A DNA stretch of 64,000 nucleotides from Heterotrichella gracilis (lineage: Eukaryota > Sar > Xanthophyceae > Tribonematales > Xanthonemataceae). The translations under genes were made by a program, and so were the position numbers. The stretch covers positions 42,507 to 106,506 of the forward strand of contig JAULBX010010656.1 of NCBI GenBank assembly GCA_032358255.1, written 5' to 3'. Shown here piece by piece: positions 35,400 to 47,000 of the stretch; position 1 is the stretch's first letter, and each line of letters starts with the position of its first letter. The notes under the pieces are model-generated. The model was not told where the DNA came from and searched no databases. It saw only the letters and a list, made by a program, of their open reading frames with translations.

Positions 35400-35490
35400 T
35401 TTGCAAGCTGGGTGCCTTTTTAAAGCACCTCCACAAGTCTTCTCAGCCCGGGTTGGCTCCTTGGATGCTATTGTCAGATAAATAAATTTT
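35400..35490 (+). mobile_element. LINE 3' tail relic
   Basis: AGCCCGGGTTGGCTCC with flanking ACCTCCACAAGTCTTCTC and a downstream AGATAAATAAATTTT tail. It matches the 3' ends at 25981 (reverse) and 63080-63118. Confidence 0.55.
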
Positions 35491-36414
35491 AAACCAAGTG
35501 ATCAATACATTGCTGGGTAATATATTTTGTATGTCACATATACGTTTCACTTTATTGTGTGCATTTCATCTTTGTACCCAGGTCTGCATTCACGTCCATG
35601 CAGTTGCTAGGTATGCGTCACTACAGACCTCAACTGTTTGGGCTGATACTTGTTGACACTCGGGCCTTTTTTAGAGGGGGTCCAAACCACATTAAAGTAC
35701 ACCCCTTCCCCTCCTTCCGCAAGACTTTTGAGAACAGATTCGGAATCAGCACACATGATTTTCGAGAGTCGAGCAAACCTTTGCGCACTGAACAAAAACT
35801 GGCCATAATCATTATAAATTATATGAAAAAGAGCCCAAAATAGCTTAAAACAGCCCAAAATAGCCCTGGTTTTGTCGTGAACGATCGTATGAAAAGCCAT
35901 CAGGCGCTGAGACATTGCGCAGTGAAGTAAGACCCCAGCAAGATACATTTGGCTCAATGTGGTGCATTGGAGTGTTTGTCATAGTAGTACTTAGGTATGG
36001 AGACTGATCTATTGAAATTACAAAGTTCAAACAACATTGTTCAAATGACATTTGCTTGATGTAACAAGAAATCTAGTTAATTACAAGAACGGTAAAGAAG
36101 GGTTCAATAGAACCCTCGAAAGGGGAGAGCTGGCTCGTGAAGCCTCCAGAACCCTAATACAGGAGCTGCACAGCAGCCATGGTACAGCTGGGCACGATCC
36201 ACGTGACCTGGCTCATGAAGGGTCTGGAATTGCTGAAATGCAGCGTTCACAGCAGCGCATATAAGAGCTCAGAGCCAATCTTAGCCCAACCTCCCCAAGC
36301 TTACTGTCGTCAGTTAGTTCACGTATCTAGCATTCCTGCTACACTTGACGCTTGAATGGAGATCAAGGTTAAACCAATTGACCGAGAATTTACAGAGGCC
36401 AAAACACAGCAACC

Positions 36415-36565
36415 CCATCATCATCATTGTCAAGATCATTGTCTCTGTCATTATCATGTATTATTATCGATTATCACTATCAATATCCATTATCATTGTC
36501 ATTCCATTATCATTTTGGTTACTACCATTATCATCATCATCTGATGATTCATCAACACCATTGCC
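36415..36565 (+). repeat. Degenerate ATC/ATT trinucleotide repeat
   Basis: A run of ATC, ATT and TATC triplets just before exon 12 of copy 4. Confidence 0.75.
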
Positions 36566-36984
36566 ACTGCTATGTCACCACCAGTACCTGCAGACTTTGA
36601 GCGTTTTAGCGCCCGTATGCAGGCCGGCTATTACACCAATCCAGATCAAGCTTCGCCATGGCAGGGGGACGCTAGCAGCACCTACAATTCGTGTGACACA
36701 TGCAAAACCTTCTCGATTGCAATTACTGACGACTTGGGAGAGTACATTTTCCCCTATGGTTTCCAAAAGGCAGATGGTTGTGCCACATGCACCTGGGAGA
36801 AGGGTTGCACTTCCTGCACGCCCGGCTACTACAAATGGCCAATACAAACGTAGGTCTTTGAACGTGCAGTGTCATGCTGTTATATGTGGCTGTCTTGGCT
36901 GGTAGATGTGATTGTTGTGGATTGGCACAGTCTGTCGAGAGAACTGCATGCATGGCGGCGCTCTGCAACATCGTTCCCTTTTCT

Positions 36985-37270
36985 GTAAACAAATAAATAA
37001 ATAAATAACTGCGCAGCCTGTCCTTGAACAAGCGCGTTGGAAGAGGATTTAGCAGAGTGGAGAGCAATTCCCTTCTGTCCACTATGTCCTCTACCATATT
37101 TGTTTGGTGCCCTCCTCAAGGGATAATTACCCTAGTAGGAGCGCCGGTTAGTGACGTTAACCTATACCCCGCCTGGATGTGTTCTGGTTGTTGCAGTGCA
37201 GTTTAAAACAGTATTATATATTGTGTAACCACTGAAATGATGTAAGGTGGACTTTGGTGAGTGTCTTTTC
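36985..37270 (+). repeat. Dispersed SINE-like repeat, member 3 (intron 12 of copy 4)
   Basis: (AAAT)n, GCAGCCTGTCCTTGAACAAG, GGAAGAGGATTTAGCAGAG, then GTGTAACCACTGAAATGATG and TTTGGTGAGTGTCTTTT. It is homologous along its length to 29820-30085, with one extra segment (around 37175-37210). Confidence 0.7.
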
Positions 37271-38592
37271 CCCCTTTTCTGTAAAGGTGTACTATTTTAT
37301 ACAATGACCAGTACACATTTTCAGGGTGTAGCACGCTCCTAGCTGGCCAGCTCGTCCTTGGCTTTTGTGCAAAAGTACTTACTCAGAATCTCATATATTG
37401 CAAAACCGAAAAGTAATTTCTTCAAATATTTGAAGGAGACCAGATCTACTCGTTTCTGTAGTTGTGCGTTTGCAATTGTACTAAGTTCTTGTCATAAAAA
37501 ATGTCAAGACATTGCTATGTAGGCATACCAACTCTAAGTCTTCGGATGAGTAATGTCTTGCCATACACGCGTATCAGCACAGCAATGTAGGCATGGTAAC
37601 GTTTTTCTGCAATTGTAGGTCGCAATCTGGCAATTTTTTCTTGTGCCATCCCTGCAATGCCTCCCCCGATGTGCCAACCACCACAACGGCAGACTGCACG
37701 GCACAAGGGTGTGTGGATGGCAAGGGTTGCAGCAAGTGCCCGCCAGGATACATACACATCCCCTCAACCTCCCCAATCAACTACGACAGCGGTAATCCCC
37801 CCACCTGCTCTAAGTGCACCGTGCTAGGCATGGGCTGCACCAATTGCGATGCCGCCAAGGTACGCATGACATTAATACATTGTCTAACAGATTGAATGGC
37901 GTATGTTGTGCTTAGAAGATGGTGGGGGAATGTGTACGTACTACCAGAATGTTTTACTATTATTCAGGATCGCAGGACAGGTCACAAATTCTGGGGGTAG
38001 AGAGTTCTAAGGGACATCCGTTTTGAAGAATGACTCATTGCATACCGAGCAATTAGTGTCACTACCAAAACAATACGTGCAATAGGACAGTGTAAAGCCT
38101 CAATGATAAATCGTTGCAATGATAAATTGTTGCATAGTATGGACTCAAAGCAACTCCCGTAAACCCCCCAGGAAGCAATAATTAACCCAAGGCCTATGCT
38201 TGCCAGGGCTGCAAGACCTGCCCCAAGGGGTACTACAAGATGCCAGGCACACCCACCACCTGCGCCCCCTGCCCCACCGGCTGCGCAAAGTGCGTGGATG
38301 GCAAGGGCTGCACCAGCTGTGCACCAGACTTCTTTGGATTGACGACCAGCGATGGCTACGGCAATGCAATCATTCAGTGCGCCAGCTGCCCTCTTTACCT
38401 TGGCTGCCAGGACTGCCACCCCATGAAGGGTTGCACTGTGTGCCCTCCGGGAAAGAAGCTAGCTACAACAGCCTCACATATGCCTATGGATGTCCAGGAG
38501 CAGCTCTCAGGACAAGAGTTGATGATGTGCGTGGCAACATAGGCATGGGACACTGGTCGCCAGTGGGATGGCAATCTGATGTCAAGTTTATG

Positions 38593-38760
38593 TGACTCAG
38601 TGCGCCAGCTGCCAGCTGCTCATGGAAGTTCTGCCAACCAATCAAAAGCTGCATCGCATGCCTTTTGTGCAAAAGAGCACCTGGAAGCAGCCGTTCATCT
38701 CCATAACATCTGTACCCAGCTCCCAGGACAGATTAGAGTCAACTATGCGCATGGCAAAGA
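38593..38760 (+). pseudogene. Degenerate partial duplicate of exon 14
   Basis: Just after the copy 4 stop, QCASCQLLMEVLPTNQKLHR and further codons parallel QCASCPLYLGCQDCHPMKGC of exon 14. TGCCTTTTGTGCAAAAG and CAGCTCCCAGGACAG also match. Most cysteines are lost. A tandem partial duplication that has decayed. Confidence 0.6.
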
Positions 38761-40440
38761 AGGTAGGCGCAGCGGCGAATGCATAACAACCATACCTCAG
38801 CTGCGTCAAGACCATGGCCAGTCAAGGCCATGGCTAGTCAAGACCATGGTTTGTGTTTTGCAACTGGGCGTGCTACTCCAGCAAAACCCTAGAGCAGCAA
38901 TAATTGTATCATTGCGGTACAAAATTGTGACCTAAACATACACGGAAGGTAACCAATATTGGCTGAAAAATAGAGAAAGCCGCGTTTGCACCCAACATAT
39001 TACTTGCAGATAGTTAGTCTACCCGCTGGTATGACTTAAGTTAAGCCACACAGGTCTTGCTGCTCTTCAACTGCGTGCTGAGCTCTTGCCTTTTGGCGAG
39101 TCTATACAGAGCACATTACATTACAATTAAATGTAAGCGCAGCAACAAACCTGTGAAGCACTTTACTCTCAGGGTGCTATTCTTGCAATTCTTACAAACT
39201 AATTCACTGACGCGCAATAGCTGCCAAGAGCGTAACAGCTAAAAGCCAGAGTGAAACGCGGGATTCCTGTTCCAATTTGTACAATCTCTGTTCCAATCTG
39301 TACAATTTCTGGATAATTCTGCAAGCCCTTAGTGATCATTTTTGGAATGCAATGTCTTGACATTTTAATACGTCCTGTAAAAATGCAATAAAACCGCTAT
39401 TTGTCTTCTTACTATAGAAGCGGGACTTATGTCACTGGACTGTTTACACGTTGTGTGAATTCCCTTCAGAATTGGTTACCTAAAACTTTATTAAGCCTGT
39501 TATACAACCTTGCAATCCATTGGAGGGACCACCGCAATGCTCCTGCTGCACAGGGTTGGCGTGCTTCAATGGTAGTGGCATGTTGGCATGTTGGCATGTT
39601 GGGTGCCTAACACCCAACTGCTGCATATGATGGCTGTCCACTTGACTGACTCATAGTATTCATATGCGTATCTATAGTACGAGACAAGATTGTTTGAGCA
39701 AGACAAGAGTTGGCAAGGACTGTCACAGTGTCACGGTGTCTAGCCTGGTATAACTGCAACACACTAGTACTAGACCACTCAATTGCTTCAACAAGTACTT
39801 GGCAGGTGGTCTACCATTAGCTGTCCCCAGTGCTGCTGCCTGTGCATCAGCGAGCAGAATTTGCCTCACCTGCTACCAGCACTGACGCATGGCTTCGCAA
39901 AGCGCATAATGCGATAATGATTACCACCTGTGTGGGTGAAGCTTGCTACATACAGTAACCCTTTCCCAACTTTTGGTTAAGAAACAAACTCCATTGACCT
40001 GCATTGTTAACTTTGTTACTTGCCTTGTTTGGGTTTCACCACTTGGGCACTCGACTTAAATGGCAGAAGTTATTAGGCAGGACCTCGCACAAACCCTAGC
40101 TAGGGTGCCAGCACACACACACCGGTACCCTCACGGCACCGATGGCAGGGGCACCCTTGACGCAAGGTCCAGTGCCCTTGTTAATGCTTCAGAGAGTGAA
40201 AAGTTCGCCTCAACCGCTACCAATACCAGTATTGGTGTAGGGCTACGCCTCCAGCCAGCTGTCATCGGTCGCTGGGCGGTATGAACGAAAACCTTGCACT
40301 GGCGCAACGGCAGATGTGCCGTGAACCTACAGTAGACAGATGAAACCGTGCAGCCAAATGGAACGAAGAAAAGCAGGCAAAAGCCAAGCCGTCGCCTAGG
40401 CCTAGCTATAGCTACTATAGTTAATCACTATAGTTAATAG
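38761..40440. other. Intergenic stretch between copies 4 and 5
   Basis: No gene is recognised. It includes CCATGG-centred repeats at 38808-38850 (ACCATGGCCAGTCAAGGCC and relatives) and minus-strand exon 1 relics (39860-39890, 40215-40265). Confidence 0.5.
40215..40265 (-). pseudogene. Orphan exon 1, divergent from copy 5
   Basis: Minus-strand ATG ACA GCT GGC TGG AGG CGT AGC CCT reads MTAGWRRSPTPILVLVAV. This is a well-preserved family exon 1 and N-region, ending at a degraded donor (GTAGCGGTTGAG for GTAGCAGGTGAG). No further exons follow on this strand. It is 765 bp from the copy 5 start, close to the 829-bp spacing of the intact copy 2/3 pair. A second relic (ACTGACGCATGGC and GCTACCAGC on the plus strand, around 39870-39895) keeps the GTAGCAGGTGAGG exon end. 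Confidence 0.65.
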
Positions 40441-41030
40441 TTTATTACCAATGCATGCATGCATCACCCCAGGAAGTATACCGAAGATTTCGTAGAAGTC
40501 CACAACTGGAATTTACTTTTATTGTATTAGATGTATACAGCTATACTTTAGTGTTATGATTTGGTGTTCATTGGGTTACATTTTCCCCTGCTGCAAAGAA
40601 TCCTCATAAAGGCCCGCGGCAAGCCTTGCAGCGTTTGTATCTTATGTAGATACGATATCGGAGACGTCACTGCGGTGTCAGGACGACGTACTTGCCAGGT
40701 GTGTCCTTGAACGATGCCTAAAGGAGTATCACTTTCATTGCGTTCTTGTCACTTCCCAACCCACGACAGTATACGCCAGACAGACAGACAGACAGACACA
40801 TTGGTGATCTACGGTCATTTGCTAGTATTCCTCCAAAGTGGGAAGCACATACGGCTAGCCACTACTAGCGCTCGCTTCTCAAAACCCACTTGACTATATT
40901 TTCCCGTCTGTCAGTCCCTGTTGACTGTGCGGTACTATACACCTTCCTATTGGACAGTCTCCTTGCCCAGGTTCACTTGGTGGAAGCATTGCATTCGTTC
41001 GCCGGCAGAGGGCCTGCACCCGCAATTGCA
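40440..41030 (+). promoter_or_regulatory. 5' flank of copy 5 with conserved block
   Basis: The block GATACGATATCGGAGACG/TCACTGCGGTGTCAGG at 40649-40690 is shared with copies 2/3, 4 and 6. Upstream, CATAAAGGCCCGCGGCAAGC (around 40605) and CTGGAATTTACTTTTATT are shared with the copy 6 flank. A (GACA)n run of about 20 bp lies at 40778-40798. Confidence 0.6.
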
Positions 41031-44000
41031 ATGACAGCTGGCTGGAGGTGTAGCGCAACACTGGTAACTATAGCAGGTGTGTTGGATAAATATTTACGTC
41101 TAGGGAGCTAATTGGGGCTCACAATAATTGCGCAATTACTATGGATGGACCCCATAAACTCACTCTGCCAAAATTATCCTTCTTCCTGGTTCACAAAACC
41201 TGTTAACACTGAGATCGCTGCGGTGATGAGTGTCATTAAATCACTGATCCCTGGTTTGCCTCTCAGGCTTGCTGATGCGGCTGGTAGTGTGCCAGGATCA
41301 GCTAGATGCTGGCCTGGAGGAGGGGCTTGGGTTTGGTGCAGGTCGGCGTGTGTTGGCTGCTAGCGCCTCCTGCAAGGCTGGTGGAGCTGGATGTGCAAAG
41401 TGCATTGACTCTGGCGAAGGCGGTGTCGTCTGCGGCAAGTACGCCTTGCACTGCATTTTGTCATGGGTCTTCACACAAGTTGCGCAATAAGATTTCACTG
41501 GCATATCTGCTATTGGATCAATTCAATATAGGCAGGAGCGCTGATTGCCCCTCTTGCCTAGGCTCGCAGTTTGGCCCAGTTTGTAATAACCAATTTGCCG
41601 TCCAGACCCAATCCCCAAATCCAGTTCCCACAAACCTCAATGTCTTAATTCCTTTGGGGGGTACTGGGGGGCCAGCACCCATGTTCAAGCTGTGCACTTG
41701 GGCTGGTCAGTGGATTTCACACCCTGCTAAAACATTACCACCCCTGCAATAAGGCTTTTGCCACCGCCAGCATAAGTATTCCCAGCCTTGCTGTGCTCTA
41801 TGAACTGTATGAACCCTTGACGCGCAGCTGGAAAAGGGGTCCAACCTTCCACATGCACAGGTGCCAGTCTGGATACACACTGATTGGCATCACCGTCTAT
41901 TATGATGGTGGTATGAAGGAAATCACGGCAAGATGGTCCAAGTGCTTCAGCTGCAGCAAGGACCTACGCTGCCCTAGTGGAGCCTGCGTGCCAGGTGGGT
42001 ACCCAATCCTATCCTTAACCCTGCCCTACCCTCTAAAATTCTTGTCAGCCACCGATTATGATAGTAGTAGATATGGTGAGCTGGAGCAAGGAGAATCATA
42101 CTTTAATACGACCTATTTTTATCTTATTGCCCCTGGCTGGAGTAGCTGGAGTGCTTACCCTTCTCTTTGCTCAACTGCGTTCATTTTCTTTTCTTTTCTT
42201 TTCTATGGTAATCTATTGCCAAAAAACACTTTCGTAAATTATTGCTGAGAAGTCATCAGGGTCGCGGCTAGGAGGGGAAGATTAGGGTATCATGTGGCAA
42301 TGCACAGGGCAATACCAAGCAGCAAACAGCGCCGGGGCCTATAAGCCCAAAGGAGATACAAACCCTAGAAGGCAATGCATTGTCTACTAGGGTTGTCATG
42401 AGAGAGTGTCTCCAAGTGACCTTTGCTCAGTGGCTGGACATCAGTGGCTGGACATCAATAATCAACCACGCAGCCCTGTCCTTGAACAGGGCTTATTTTT
42501 ACATAACAATTTTCCTACTAGTGGGGGTTTCGATGCACACTGTGTAGCTGCTGACATGTACCACTCCTGGACCCCCCTCCTTGGCAGGTCTTGGCTGCAG
42601 CCGATGTGCAGGTGGAGATGTCCTCATGCAAGAGCTCCTCCCCGCGTTCTACATTGTCGAATACTCAATTTTGCCAGACAGCGCTCGGGTGCAGCGCTGC
42701 GTGGAGCCCGCATCCCTGGGGTGCGCCACAGCGGCTGACTTCCTGGGCTGTGCCACATGCCCTGCAGGTAATCACAGATGTGCGCTATCTGCATGTGTCA
42801 GGCTGGCCTGCCTGTGAGGTTTGTTGCCAACGCCTTCCATGTCACTGCTACGTAAGCTATGCCAAGCGTCTGATAATTTCTTCGACGTTTTTTAATCTTT
42901 TTCTTTTTTACATGCGTGTGCACCTTCAGTAGGTATCTTAGATCACAGATATACGGTGGGCCACACATGTCTGTCAACCTCTCACATGTGACATGTGCAC
43001 CCGCTCGCTCCCTTATCATTCTCTTCGTGTCCACCACGTTGCAGGCACATCCCGGGTGCAGAACGCGTATTATTATAATGCTTTTGCCCTTCAGACGGAT
43101 TTTGGCATGCCATCAACCGACTTCACCGCTTACTCAACAGGTAATTGAGGGGTTGTGGATTGGGAAGGTGCACGTTCATGTCCCAAGACAAAGGCTCCTG
43201 ATAGGGTTTAAATATCACAAAAATGGCAATTGTTGCTGTAACATATGGGCTAGTCTGTGTGCATGCTTGCTGACACACATTGAAGCTGTAGCTATTACGC
43301 TCTGCAGCGGTGGATGCTGTGCTTTTCCGCCACATTGTCAAATGGTAATTGTTCCACTTATTCTAACAGTTGTTATCGGCGATAGGGCAATGATGGGGCA
43401 ACCAGACTGCCATGCATCATTGATGGTTCGCTCCTTTGCACAGGTTTTTACTGCCTGCCCTGCTCCAAGCTGGGCTGCAGCACTGCTGCCTGCAACAACA
43501 CAGTTGGCTGTACCTCCTGCCCTGCTGGCAAGTACCTAGGGTTCAGCGCAGACCCCAAGGTGCCCATCTCCACACGCACCTGCGCAGCCCCAGCTCCCTC
43601 GACCAAGGCAAACTGCAAGTGAGTGTGTACCACTGAATTTCTGATCTGAATTCGACCAATAGATGAGAGATTGGAAAGCAAGAGCAGCAAGAAAAATGTC
43701 TTCTAGGACCGAGACTGTTCTGCATAAATACATTCAGATATTGGAACGTGCGCAGACTTATAAGCAGCATGGTTTCTTATTATACAGGCGGTTTGCCCCA
43801 AGTGGAGCATGTACCCAGTGCACCCAAGGCTCAATGATATACCAGCCAAAGCCCACTGAAGGCCAAGCCCTACATGGTGCATCATACAGCCTGCCACTCA
43901 ACCTGGCCAACACGCAGTGCAGGAGCTGCGCAGGATATGGCAGGTGGGTTGCAATTTGGTATTTAAATTTGTATGGGATGGTTCCATGCAGTTTATCGAT

Positions 44001-47000
44001 AAGTGCTGCACCACTACACTATCTTTTCTTGAAATGCTGCGGTTATTGGACACTGCACCTGCGTGGACGTGCAGTGGGTGAAATAACAAGCTCCTACCTG
44101 AAACAAAACACTGTCGCCACAACGTGGATAGTGTTTTTGTTGCAATACGTACTGTACACATGACAAATATCCCTGCTAATACTTTGAATAAGGTTCCAAC
44201 CGTCACCAACGCATTAGTGGCGATACTTTATAATCGCTAAAGTATAATGAATTGATTATTGCACTGTACTGGATGCTTCAACTGATGCTAAAGCCTTTAA
44301 GGATTGCCTGCCTGGTTGACTAGGTTCACGTATTTGCCCGGCCTTTGCAATGCAACCCATGTCATGGGGTTTTCACAGGTGTGCCAAGTGCGACTCTACC
44401 AAGGGTTGCACCTCCTGCTCCAAGAACTTCCTGCTGGTGCGCGACCTCAATAATATCGTAGGGTCCCAGGTGTGCCGTAGCTGCCAGGAGGTGCTGGGGT
44501 GCAAGGAGTGCAACGGGAAAACAGGATGCACCAGCGCCTGCCCAGGTGAGAAGCTGGTACTCATCAGTGTGGGCAGTTTGATCCGTTGATGACCATACGA
44601 TCTGCTGTCATCATCTATCTTTCATTCTATTTGTTACTGCCATTCTGCAAATAAAATAAAGCATTGCAGTTCCACTTACATTTGATGCACACACATGTAA
44701 GGCCTAGTCCGCTTTTCTGAACATGATATGCAATGTACATGTACCTCATTCACTCATTAGTCATGTGTAAATCAGCTGGCCAGTCTTTCCCACATGTCCG
44801 CGTGCACCCTTGCGCAGCCAACTCCTTTTCGGCCACTGCGGCTAAGTATGATGGCCAGGACTACCCCTCGCTTGCTGGCCTGAAGGCATGCGCACCCTTT
44901 GGCAACAGCCTGTGTGCAATTGCCAAGCCAGAGACTGGCTGCACCACGTGCAAGGCGGGTGGCATGTTGGCCGACTACGAGCAGCCCTACTCTGGTTGGT
45001 ACCCTACCCCCCCTTACATCTCAGAGTACAAAGTCTCCTCCCAGAGTATGTGCGTGAGCTGTGAGGGCTGCGCAACATGCAACTCCCAGGGCTGCCTCAC
45101 CTGTCCTAAGGGTTCCTACCTGGAAAATGACAGCGGGTCTCAACCGTATTGCAGCACTTGCAGTGGATTGGTGAGTGGTGTTTCAGGTTCTGTAAAAGGG
45201 GGTAGAAAAGTGACACGTGTAATGAGCTGCCAGCAACCCTGTGTTTACACCTGGACCATGTAGTGGCACATGAGGTGGATAGATACCCTCACTAATAATA
45301 CTGCAAGCATTTATGACTTGCAATGACAATTTGCAGTTGTCATGCAGCAGCCTAGCAAGGCTGCCTCCTTGTGCTGACCCCTTACCACCACTGTGTGCAT
45401 GTGCAGTTTGGCGCTGGCTGCTCCGCCTGCGATGCCAACACTGGCTGCACGTCCGTGACTCCCAAGGGGTACTACAGCATGAAAAGTGATGGCGGGTTGC
45501 TAAACCTGAAAGCTTGCCCTTCCAACTGTGCTAAGTGTGAGATCAACAAGGGGTGCACCGCTTGCAAGTCAGGATACATCTACTTCGTCCAAAATGACAT
45601 CCAAGGAGAGAGTGCTTATACTATTGCTGTTGTGCGCTGCATTCCTGTGTCCAGTCTCCAGTGCGCACAGTCAGGTGCCAAGGGGTGCACGTCGTGCAGA
45701 TGGGGCTACTTCCTAAAGAAGGTACGATGCCTGCTCGTTGGGCTGTGCATTCACTAAGCATTCACATTGAATCAATATCAGATAGGTATCTGCATTCCAG
45801 ATTCAGAAATGTACATGACCTTGCCAGATCTGGATGGCTGGGTTTATCAAGCCAGGATGTGATCCCTAAATGAGTCAACTAAGCCATTGGTATAAGCTCA
45901 AGGATTTCGAGAGGTCAGGGATTCTTGATGGGAGGCAATTAATTGCTATTTTTCCATGAATCACTTTCGGGTGACATAGGAGGCACAAACATGCGGTTAA
46001 GCAACACCCTGTACACCATCATGTCACTGTCATTAAAAAAACAAATTCTATGGCAACCTGTTTATTGCAGCAAGAATTTTCCAAGAGTTTGGCTGCAATC
46101 CTTGTGAGGGTATTTGTGTGTCGAGCATGCAGACAACCAAGATGATGTTTTGACAGTATCCAATGCATCAGACCGATGAGGTGCCATTTTGAAAGTCAGT
46201 AACGTATTACAGCAAAATCATGCTGATTGTTGCTTATACATGCGCAGGAATCCTTTTACAAGGGCAGCATCAATGTGTGCGTGCAGTGCCCCACTGAATG
46301 TGCTGGTGCTTGTGTGGCGGATAAGGGGTGCCTCAAATGCAAGGTGTGTAGGGTAAAGGTTAACAGGCTATGTCCCATCATGTAGCCGTTTGTCCACCAG
46401 TGCTGTGTCATTTACATTTGCTTAAATTGCAAAACAGTACCCAACAATTTTGGAGCTTCCTGCTGCAGGCCGGCTACTACACCAATCCAGGCCAGGCTTC
46501 GCCATGGCAGGTGGAAATCAGCAGCACCTACTCATCATGCGCCACATGCAAGTCCTTGTCAGTGGACAGGCTTGGAGGTTTGGAGTTTCCTCTAGGATAC
46601 CAGAAGACAGATGGCTGTGCTGCTTGCACCATGAATGATGGCTGCACTTCCTGCACGCCAGGGTACTACAAGTGAGTGCGGCTAGTGCGGGCATTTGTCC
46701 TTGGATGTGCAGCGTTATCTGCTGCTATGCGTGGCTGCCTTGGGTCAGCTTGGAATGTGTGATTGCAAATGCTTGACATACGTATTGTGAGGAGCTATGC
46801 TTTTCCTGAAAACATGGCATGCTCCTGCTCTTGTTTACAGTACGCATGTGCATGTTGTAGGTGGCAGTCTGACGCAGAGGCTGTATTCATCTTGTGCCTG
46901 CCCTGCAATGCCTTCCCTGGTATGTCAACCACCACAGCGGCAGACTGCACGTCGCGTGGGTGTGTGGATGGCAAGGGCTGCAGCAAGTGCCCAGCAGGAT

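Larger units (their letters stand above)
35047..36622 (+). other. Long intron 11 of copy 4 with mobile-element debris
   Basis: 1.6 kb. It contains the 3' tail of the VEDEHHF-type LINE (around 35420-35490), a CATATAAGAGCTC motif at about 36258 in a stretch without coding sense, and a degenerate ATC/ATT repeat at 36415-36565. No gene is supported. Confidence 0.55.
28692..38542 (+). pseudogene. Secreted cysteine-rich repeat gene, copy 4 (three single-base frameshifts)
   Basis: Exons: 28692-28731, 29361-29535, 30585-30707, 31114-31307, 31503-31598, 31777-31951, 32666-32818, 33345-33511, 33754-34118, 34312-34664, 34951-35046, 36623-36849, 37619-37859, 38207-38542. The start MTAGRWRSPSLVAG joins LLLLLVVCQAQL. 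Three exons have lengths that break frame. Exon 3 has a T8 run (30619-30626) followed by TAG at 30628. Exon 4 has lost one base near 31280 (GATTCC for GACTTCC). Exon 10 has lost one base near 34475. Each frame would be restored at a short homopolymer or dinucleotide site. Elsewhere the coding frame, CxxC modules and splice sites are preserved. Exon 12 has lost its usual donor, but GTAGGT at 36850 keeps phase. Either a young pseudogene or a gene with assembly errors. Confidence 0.78.

Noticed and set aside
36345-36905. 186-aa plus-strand open frame before and over exon 12 of copy 4
   Set aside because: It reads through an ATC/ATT simple repeat and then exon 12 in the wrong frame. The conserved exon 12 frame starts at 36623.
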